From Belnapia rosea (lineage in GTDB: Bacteria > Pseudomonadota > Alphaproteobacteria > Acetobacterales > Acetobacteraceae), in the NCBI RefSeq assembly GCF_900101615.1, contig NZ_FMZX01000026.1, forward strand, positions 1 through 48,730: 48,730 bases of DNA. Direction: 5' to 3'. Of the stretch, positions 43,604 to 48,730 are shown one piece after another (the first letter of the stretch is position 1; each line of letters starts with the position of its first letter). The notes beneath the pieces were generated by a model. That model was given only the letters and a program-made list of their open reading frames with translations, made no database searches and had not been told where the DNA came from. The position numbers were made by a program, and so were the translations under genes.

Positions 43604-44382
43604 GCCCCGTCCTCCTCGGGCCGCGGAGCGAGCATCGGCATGAATAGGCCCTTGCCGACCTGCAGCGCCGCCTCCACGGAGAGCCGGAACCCGGCGCCGC
43701 CCTGGTCGACCCGTTGGCACCACGCCGCGAGGTGCTCGTCGGAGCAGAAGAACAGCTTCACTGTGCAGCCCGAGGTCGCGCCGCACCCGTCGGCGTACCG
43801 GATTCCCGCCCACACGACGGCAGTGGCAGGCGTCGCCGAGGCGAGCGCACACCCCTTGTCGCGCGTTGTGATCCGGATGGGGATGCCGCACTCGGGGCAG
43901 GAGGACTCGATGGCCGTGTCGCAGCCGAGCATGGCCCCCATGGCGAGCGCGTCGATGGCGCAGAGGGCGTGCACCTCGGCCAGCCCGTCTAGTTGGACGC
44001 GATGGCCGGTCTCCCGCGCGCTGAAAGGGTAGGCGGCCGTCACGGTCGTGCCACGCTCGTCCAGGACCACGAGATCCCGCCGCTGCAGCGCGCGCAGCAC
44101 CCCGGCGACCGCGGGCCCGTCCAGGCCGGTTCCGGTGGCAAGCCGCGCCGTCTCTGGCGCCGCGCCGGAGCGGGCGAAGGCGTGCAGGACCGCCTGCCAG
44201 ACCCGGTCCTCAGCCGCGTCGAGGCATGACCACTTCTCCGCCCTTTGCGCCGAAACCATGCTGGCGGCGAGCGCCTCGCGCGCCGTCGGCTCGGTGACGA
44301 GCGACCAGTTCGGCATCAACACACCGGGGCGCGGCGCGAAGGTTTGGCCGACGGCGCCGATCATCCGCTCGAGGGTGTCCAT
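43600..44382 (-). CDS. merB: Organomercurial lyase MerB
   Basis: This encodes 260 residues from ATG 44382 behind GGAGG. The C-terminal catalytic domain has Cys141 and Asp144 in HALCAIDALAMG, corresponding to the Cys96/Asp99 pair of the R831b enzyme. A C-terminal stretch GCGATSGCTVKLFFCSDEH supplies the further catalytic Cys (200 or 206). An extra CPEC pair at about 162-165 is seen. The N-terminal 80 residues form a winged-helix-like region. It cleaves carbon-mercury bonds, giving Hg(II) for MerA, so the operon is of the broad-spectrum type. It is longer than the usual 212 residues. Confidence 0.9.
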   Translation of the reverse strand: MDTLERMIGAVGQTFAPRPGVLMPNWSLVTEPTAREALAASMVSAQRAEKWSCLDAAEDRVWQAVLHAFARSGAAPETARLATGTGLDGPAVAGVLRALQRRDLVVLDERGTTVTAAYPFSARETGHRVQLDGLAEVHALCAIDALAMGAMLGCDTAIESSCPECGIPIRITTRDKGCALASATPATAVVWAGIRYADGCGATSGCTVKLFFCSDEHLAAWCQRVDQGGAGFRLSVEAALQVGKGLFMPMLAPRPEEDGA

Positions 44383-44404
44383 GGGACCTCCGACGGCTTC
44401 TGCC

Positions 44405-44698
44405 CTACTGCACCGCCCGCGACGGGAACCCAGCGTTGGTCGTCGCCTGCACCAGGGCCGCGACATCGGCCTTGGCGGTGTCAAAGGTCACCGTCGCGGT
44501 GGCCGTCCCGTTGCCCTCTGTGACCGCCACCCGGCTCACGCCGGGCACGCGGGTGAGGGTGCGCTTCACGATGGGGGCGCAGGTGACGCAGGAAACGTTC
44601 TGCACCTCGAGGGTGGCCATCTGTTCGGCGGCGGAGGCCATGGTGCCGGTGGCCAGGACGAGGCCCAGGGCGGCGGCGAGGCGGGTGATCGGCTTCAT
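44405..44698 (-). CDS. merP: MerP periplasmic mercury-binding protein
   Basis: This encodes 97 residues from ATG 44698. The signal peptide ends near GTMASAAE. An HMA fold follows with Cys37 and Cys40 in NVSCVTCAPIVKRTL. The motif has Val-Ser rather than the usual Gly-Met-Thr before the first Cys. The rest (GVSRVAVTEG, TVTFDTAKADVAALVQAT, NAGFPSRAVQ) matches MerP. It takes Hg(II) in the periplasm and passes it to MerT. Confidence 0.93.
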   Translation of the reverse strand: MKPITRLAAALGLVLATGTMASAAEQMATLEVQNVSCVTCAPIVKRTLTRVPGVSRVAVTEGNGTATATVTFDTAKADVAALVQATTNAGFPSRAVQ

Positions 44699-44721
44699 GT
44701 CCGGCTTCCTTTCCAGGACGG

Positions 44722-45138
44722 TTACAGGAGGATCGACGCGGCGTAAGGAAAGGCGAGAGCCGCCGCGACGAGGGCGGCCGCGCTCCAGAGGGCGACCTTG
44801 GCGATCCGGTCGGAGGCCGGTCGGGCGCAGTACGAGCCCTCGGCGCAGGCTGCGGCCTTGGGCTTGCGGTAGACCGCGAAGAACCCGCTCGTGAGGCAGG
44901 CCAGGGTGACGGCCACGAAGACCGGCTGGTAGGGTGCCAGGGCGGTCAGGTTGCCGATCCAAGCGCCGCTGACGCCGACGAGGAACAGGCCGAGGGGCAG
45001 CAGGCAGCAGCTTGACGCCCCGAGGGCGGCCAGCAGCCCCACCGTGGCCAGCAATGCCTTCGGCGGGCCACCTCCATCCCTGGTCCGCTCCCCCGTTTCC
45101 TCGGGGGCGAGGACGCCCCGTTCCGCTTGGTCACTCAT
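44722..45138 (-). CDS. merT: MerT mercury transporter
   Basis: This encodes 138 residues from ATG 45138. After an unusual 25-residue polar N-terminus come three helices. Helix 1 holds Cys44-Cys45 in GASSCCLLPLGLFLVG, and the loop after helix 2 holds Cys98 and Cys104, the second Cys pair of MerT. The GAWIGNLTALAPYQPVF segment is diagnostic. It moves Hg(II) across the inner membrane. It is the first gene of the operon, 32 bases after the MerR-type promoter. Confidence 0.93.
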   Translation of the reverse strand: MSDQAERGVLAPEETGERTRDGGGPPKALLATVGLLAALGASSCCLLPLGLFLVGVSGAWIGNLTALAPYQPVFVAVTLACLTSGFFAVYRKPKAAACAEGSYCARPASDRIAKVALWSAAALVAAALAFPYAASILL

Positions 45139-45169
45139 GGCCACTTGGCCTTCTCCGTCATCTGTGGCC

Positions 45170-45200
45170 AAGGTAGGACCTGTAGTAACTACAGATTCAA
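45170..45200 (-). promoter_or_regulatory. MerR-type operator/promoter of the mer operon
   Basis: On the minus strand TTGAAT (45200-45195) and TACCTT (45175-45170) are separated by 19 bases containing CTGTAGTTACTACAGG, a strong dyad. The spacing is that of Mer promoters. The dyad is different from both the CueR and CadR-type sites in the window, so each MerR-family regulator here can keep to its own target. Confidence 0.8.
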
Positions 45201-45228
45201 GGGGGAATCTCCGCCCTGGGAGATGACG

Positions 45229-45684
45229 ATGGACGGCAGGCAGCAGGGCATCTCGATCGGCGACCTCTCCATGCAGACGAGGGTCAACATCGAGACCATC
45301 CGGTACTACGAAAAGATTACCCTGCTGCCCGCCCCGGGCCGGACTGAGGGGCGGCACCGGGTGTACGGGCCCGCGCACGTCGCCCGGCTGACTTTCGTCC
45401 GCAGGAGCCGGGAGCTGGGCTTCAGTCTCGACGAGGTCCGCAGCCTCCTAAGGCTCGTCGACGGCGGCCATAGCTCGTGCTCGGACGTCCAGGCCGTGAC
45501 CCTCAAGCACCTCGAGGATGTGCGGAGGAAGATCGCTGACCTCGAGCGGCTGGAGCGTACCCTGAGCGAAGTCGCGTCGCGCTGCCAGGGCGGGTCGGTG
45601 CCGGATTGCCCCATCGTGGAGGCGCTCTACGCATCCCCTGAACGCGCCGCACTTCTTGAGGGCCAGCCGGGAAAGGCGCCTTGA
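45229..45684 (+). CDS. merR: MerR mercury-responsive regulator
   Basis: This encodes 151 residues from ATG 45229, preceded by GGGAG; ATG 45223 is an alternative. The winged helix reads SIGDLSMQTRVNIETIRYYE. Cys84, Cys119 and Cys127 (HSSCSDVQAV and SRCQGGSVPDCPIVEAL) match the three Hg(II) ligands of MerR. Divergent orientation and the intervening 19-bp-spacer operator fit the standard arrangement: repression without and activation with Hg(II). Confidence 0.92.
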   Translation: MDGRQQGISIGDLSMQTRVNIETIRYYEKITLLPAPGRTEGRHRVYGPAHVARLTFVRRSRELGFSLDEVRSLLRLVDGGHSSCSDVQAVTLKHLEDVRRKIADLERLERTLSEVASRCQGGSVPDCPIVEALYASPERAALLEGQPGKAP

Positions 45685-45761
45685 ACCTGCAGCTGCTCCA
45701 GGTCCTAGGGTCCTCTCCGGGTGTTCGGCGTGCGTCGCACCCCACATCGGAGGAGAGGCCC

Positions 45762-45884
45762 ATGCCTGACACCTACGACCTCGTTGTCCTCGGGTCCGGG
45801 ACCGCCGCCCAGGTCGCAGCAGCCGAGCGCGAACCGCGAGCTGGACGGTGGCCGTCATCGACCACCGACCGTTCGGTGGCACCT
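45762..45884 (+). pseudogene. N-terminal scrap of a flavoprotein disulfide reductase
   Basis: ATG 45762, behind GGAGAGG, opens MPDTYDLVVLGSGTAAQVAA, the FAD-binding N-terminus of MerA/dihydrolipoamide dehydrogenase-like enzymes. After about 24 codons the frame shifts, and the next frame continues TASWTVAVIDHRPFGGT, which leads toward the usual GGTC active site. The sequence stops there at about 45884 and joins the 3' side of the LysR remnant. So it has a frameshift and a deletion of the remaining 90 percent. Its position after merR suggests it was once part of the mer gene set. Confidence 0.7.
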
Positions 45885-46643
45885 ATCGCCGCCGAGCGCC
45901 AGCGCGGGCAGCACCGAGGAGCCGCTGCCGCTGGCGACCAGCACCTTAATGGCTTCGACGCTCCCCAACTCCATGATGGGCCGCGGGACCAAGCCCGCCC
46001 GCCGGAATCACGCGTCGATGCTCGTCCGCGTGTTCGCTCCGGCCTCGTAGAGGATGAGCGGCAGCCGGTTGTGAGCTCGGCCGCTGTGAGCGAGGCTCGA
46101 CCCTTGGGCGCCATGGCCTCGGGGAGGAGCGCCACCAGCGGGTCGGTTGCAATCCGGGCCGTGGAGAGGGAGCGGCACAGGGCGGCCGGGAGGGTGACCA
46201 GCGCCGCATCCAGGTCGCCGTCCTCAATCCGGCGGAGGATGTCCGGCGTGTTCCCCGTGGCGATGATTACCTCAAGGCCCGGCATCCGCTCGTTCAGCTC
46301 CGCCAGCACCGGCGGCAGGAGGTGGATGCAGGCGGTGGCGCCCGTGCCCAGGCGGACGCGCCCCACCTCGCCGAGCCGGTGGGCCGCGGCGGCTGCCCTT
46401 GCATCCTCGACGGCGGCCTGAGCCCGCCGGGCTGGTTCAACGAGGGCCTGCCCGGCGGCGGTCGGGACGGCCCGCCCAGCGACCCGCTCGAGCAGGCGGA
46501 CGCCCATGATACGCTCCAGCTCGCGGAGTTGCTGGCTGGCTGCGGGCTGGGTCAAGCCGAGCGCCTGCGCGGCGGAGGTGACGCCACCGGTCTCGACAAC
46601 CGAGAGGAAGGTCCGTAGCTGGTGGAGGCTTGGGTCATGCATG
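45885..46643 (-). pseudogene. Broken LysR-family regulator
   Basis: From ATG 46643 the N-terminal helix-turn-helix (LRTFLSVVETGGVTSAAQAL and LTQPAASQQLRELE) is intact, followed by half of the effector domain. Near 46062-46075 the frame shifts; the correct reading continues LPLILYEAGANTRTSIDA, a TGA at 46010, then LVPRPIMELGSVEAIKVL and SGSGSSVLPALAL. It ends at the junction with the flavoprotein scrap. One frameshift, one nonsense codon and 3' truncation make it non-functional. The intact N-terminal half could still be made as a DNA-binding fragment. It is divergent from the acetyltransferase gene, its likely former target. Confidence 0.8.
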
Positions 46644-46718
46644 CAGAAACGTATCCTGATGCCGCGGATCAGATAAATTTCCTTTCGCTCCCGAGCGGGC
46701 GGCCGCAGTCTTGTAGGC

Positions 46719-47294
46719 ATGAACACACAGGACATCGCCCCAGCAACAGGGCAACTCGACACCATCCGCGTCAGGCCGTCGGCGGAGGACGACATCGTCG
46801 CCATCGCCGCCATCTACGGCCACCATGTCCTGCATGGGACCGGCTCCTTCGAGACCGAACCGCCCAACGAGGACGACATGCGGCGGCGGCGCGCCGACGT
46901 CCTCGCCCGCGGGCTGCCCTACTTGGTCGCCGAGGGCAGTGACGGCGCCATCCTCGGTTATGCCTACGCCAGCGCCTACCGGCCGCGCGCCGCCTACAGG
47001 AACACGGCGGAGAACTCCGTTTACGTACGCCACGACGTCAACGGCCGCGGCATTGGCCGCCTGCTGCTCCAAGAGCTGCTCACGCAATGCGAGACGCTCG
47101 GGGTGCGGCAGATGGTCGCCGTGGTCGGCGATAGCGCGAACCTGGCCTCGGTGCGCCTGCACGAAGCGTTCGGGTTCCGCCTTGTCGGCACCCTCCGCTC
47201 GGTTGGCCGCAAGCATGGCCGATGGCTGGACACCGTGCTTCTACAGCGTGCGCTCGGCGAGGGGGACAGCACGGACCCGAACGAGGGCGGCTGA
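46719..47294 (+). CDS. GNAT acetyltransferase, phosphinothricin-acetyltransferase-like
   Basis: This encodes 191 residues. It starts at ATG 46719 and shows the PAT/Bar subgroup pattern: IRVRPSAEDDIVAIAAIY and HHVLHGTGSFETEPP, then YLVAEGSDGAILGYAYAS, RNTAENSVYVRHDVNGRGIG with the acetyl-CoA loop, and SVRLHEAFGFRLVGTLRSVG. Such enzymes acetylate small amines such as phosphinothricin or methionine derivatives. The divergent LysR gene that probably controlled it is broken, so expression may now be constitutive. No link to metals is evident. Confidence 0.85.
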   Translation: MNTQDIAPATGQLDTIRVRPSAEDDIVAIAAIYGHHVLHGTGSFETEPPNEDDMRRRRADVLARGLPYLVAEGSDGAILGYAYASAYRPRAAYRNTAENSVYVRHDVNGRGIGRLLLQELLTQCETLGVRQMVAVVGDSANLASVRLHEAFGFRLVGTLRSVGRKHGRWLDTVLLQRALGEGDSTDPNEGG

Positions 47295-47349
47295 CGCCGG
47301 GAAGAGGGGACAGCAAGATCGTTCGAGCTCCCGCAACTGGTGGCATTAT

Positions 47350-47367
47350 AAAGGGCTGTTCCCCTTT
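47350..47367 (+). terminator. Putative terminator after the acetyltransferase gene
   Basis: AAAGGG (47350-47355) and CCCTTT (47362-47367) form a 6-bp stem with a 6-base loop, followed by AACTTTATT. It lies 55 bases after the stop codon. Confidence 0.5.
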
Positions 47368-47631
47368 AACTTTATTGGTGATATTGGCTGACGACATTTC
47401 CGGATCTCATCCCCAACGGTATTTTTGATTTTAAGATTCAGAGCGCGAAATAAGCTAGGGTTTTCAGTTCGATTTAATATATAAAGCAGTGCGTTGGCCG
47501 AGCCTTACCATCTTAAGGCAATGTCTCGCGCCAACCGCCCGGATACCGCTGATCTTCCGTCACCGCCTGTCCGACGTGTCTTCTGCCCCAGCCACGGTGA
47601 CGGCTGGCAGGCACCATTGCTCCTACAGCAG
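47368..47631. other. AT-rich intergenic stretch
   Basis: 47340-47500 is clearly AT-rich against a GC-rich background, with runs such as GGTATTTTTGATTTTAAG and TTTAATATATAAAGC. No open frame of note is present. The composition suggests DNA of other origin or a recombination or insertion target next to the IS110 remnant. Confidence 0.6.
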
Positions 47632-47880
47632 TTAAGCGGCGTCTTGGGCTGGGCAGACGGCTTTGGATAGAAGGCAGAGAGTGCCGAAGATCTCGCCTCC
47701 GACGAAGCGTTTGAGGCAGCAAATGATTTCCTGCTTGCTCTTGCCCTCAGCCGTACGGCGCCGGACGTAGTCAAGGGTGGGCTAATAAGTGCGCATGCGC
47801 ACGACCACCACGCGGTCGAGGGCAGCGTTGGCCTGTCGATGCCCACCGCGGTTGCCACCCCGCCGCCTGTCCTTACCAGC
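47632..47880 (-). pseudogene. IS110-family transposase remnant, C-terminal end
   Basis: The minus strand reads GGNRGGHRQANAALDRVVVV, then RMRTY, a TAG (47784), PTLDYVRRRTAEGKSKQE and IICCLKRFVGGEIFGTL, ending at TAA 47634. This is the C-terminal part of an IS110-family transposase with an internal stop. It overlaps in function, though not closely in sequence, with the end of the copy at the left window edge (GGNRQANAAL). The N-terminal catalytic part is missing. Confidence 0.7.
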
Positions 47881-48091
47881 GTTCTGAAAAAACGTCCGTA
47901 AGATCCAAGTCAGATCCCGTGCAGATCCGGTAAGCGGCCTTCGGCGGATGGTTTAGGCGGAGTGTGATTCGATCTCTGCCGTGATGCCCGAGCCGAGCAG
48001 CACTGCCGACGATATTGCTGGCCTAGGAGCCCGTCCCGGTAACGTGTGGGGAGGCTCGACATGTGGGACGAGCGGTGATTCGCTCGCCGGC
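47881..48091. other. Gap before the IS1182 transposase
   Basis: No gene is visible. The stretch should contain the left end and promoter of the IS1182-type element, but I could not define the terminal inverted repeat because the right end is outside the window. Confidence 0.4.
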
Positions 48092-48730
48092 ATGATGAAG
48101 AGCTTTCGCCCCTGGAAGGTGGATGAGGTCTGGCTGTTGCCGCCCTCGGTGCATGAGTTCGTCCCTGAGGGGCATCCGGCGCACCTGGTCCGCGACATCG
48201 TGGCCGAGGAGCTCGACCTTTCGGCCATTCTGTCGACCTACGACGAGCTCCGTGGCTATCCGCTATACCATCCAGGGATGATGGTGGCGCTGCTGCTCTA
48301 CGCCTACAGCCGGGGCGTCTACTCATCGCGGCGGATCGCCCGCGCCTGCGAAGAGCGCTTGGACTTCCAGGCGGTGACGGCGCTGAACCGGCCGGACTTC
48401 CGCACCATCAGCGAGTTCCGCCGGCGCCATCTCGCCGCCCTGGCCGCGCTCTTCGTGCAGGTGCTCGCCTTGTGCCGGCGCGCCGGCCTGGTCGGGCTCA
48501 ACCACGTCGCGGTGGACGGCACCAAGCTGCGGGCCAATGCCTCCAAGCACAAGGCCATGAGCTACGGCCGGATGGGCCCAGCCGAGGCCGAGCTGGCTGC
48601 CGAGGTCGCGGGGTGGCTGGCGCAGGCCGAAGGAGCCGACGCCGCAGAGGACAGCGCACTCGGGGCGGACCGGCGCGGCGACGAGATGCCGGCCTGGATG
48701 CGCGACAAGCAGCGCCGCCTGGAGCGGATC
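48092..48730 (+). CDS. IS1182-family transposase, 3' end beyond window
   Basis: An open frame from ATG 48092 (or 48095) runs 213 codons to the edge without a stop. It begins MMKSFRPWKVDEVWLLPPS, then HEFVPEGHPAHLVRDIV, YHPGMMVALLLYAYSRGVYS, and RPDFRTISEFRRRHLAAL. The first catalytic Asp is in NHVAVDGTKLRANAS. These are the conserved N-terminal blocks of IS1182 (IS5-like DDE) transposases of about 450-550 residues. The region after 170 is the charged insert of the family. Confidence 0.9.
   Translation, partial: MMKSFRPWKVDEVWLLPPSVHEFVPEGHPAHLVRDIVAEELDLSAILSTYDELRGYPLYHPGMMVALLLYAYSRGVYSSRRIARACEERLDFQAVTALNRPDFRTISEFRRRHLAALAALFVQVLALCRRAGLVGLNHVAVDGTKLRANASKHKAMSYGRMGPAEAELAAEVAGWLAQAEGADAAEDSALGADRRGDEMPAWMRDKQRRLERI

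Overview
The window is 48.7 kb of GC-rich DNA (roughly two thirds G+C). Codon use, many short GTG/TTG-started overlapping genes and the protein families suggest an alphaproteobacterium, plausibly Acetobacteraceae (Roseomonas-like). That placement is an inference from protein style, not from a marker gene. It reads as an accessory metal-resistance island bounded by insertion sequences: an IS110 transposase runs off the left edge, IS6-family copies and remnants lie at 1.0-2.6 kb, an IS110 remnant lies at 47.6 kb, and an IS1182 transposase runs off the right edge.

Layout. 2.6-9.2 kb: an IS-truncated restriction-endonuclease-like fragment; a Met/Cys-rich lipoprotein; an ECF sigma factor with a Cys-rich tail resembling the copper-sensing CorE type; then an operon encoding a Spy-like Met-rich protein, a membrane-anchored flavin/2Fe-2S reductase fusion, a b-type membrane cytochrome and a seven-CXXCH multihaem cytochrome. 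A small Met/His-rich secreted protein follows on the other strand. 9.2-11.7 kb: sensor kinase, OmpR-type regulator and CopZ-like chaperone. 11.8-16.4 kb: cueR, a secreted Cys/His protein, a DUF305 protein, copC, copD and a dmeF-type CDF exporter. 16.5-21.6 kb (minus strand): multicopper oxidase copA, outer-membrane copB and an acyltransferase, preceded on the map by three small membrane or lipoprotein genes. 21.9-26.9 kb: an RTX-like repeat protein, a copper-type P1B ATPase, a Met-rich lipoprotein and a 60-residue protein behind a CueR-type operator. 26.9-33.9 kb (minus strand): cusCBA-type RND efflux with a FixH-like protein in front. 34.3-37.4 kb: a second CDF transporter, DoxX, a glycine-zipper lipoprotein and a CHRD protein.

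38.1-40.8 kb: a divergent Zn/Cd/Pb-type P1B ATPase and MerR-family regulator sharing a 19-bp-spacer operator. 41.7-45.7 kb: a broad-spectrum mercury operon (merT-merP-merB-orf-merF-merA, minus strand) with divergent merR. 45.8-47.3 kb: fused remnants of a flavoprotein and a LysR regulator, then an intact GNAT acetyltransferase.

How it works together. Copper is handled at several levels: periplasmic oxidation (CopA), periplasmic and surface Met/His/Cys-rich binders, inner-membrane ATPase export, CusCBA trans-envelope export, and three types of regulation. These are a CueR with its own repeated operator, a two-component system co-transcribed with CopZ, and the ECF sigma factor, for which a shared promoter motif (TGTAAG-N16-CGTC) is visible upstream of two Met-rich secreted genes. 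The most unusual part is the 4.5-8.7 kb operon. Its parts order naturally as NAD(P)H to FAD to 2Fe-2S to membrane haem b to periplasmic multihaem c, suggesting a transmembrane electron-transfer device tied to metal stress.
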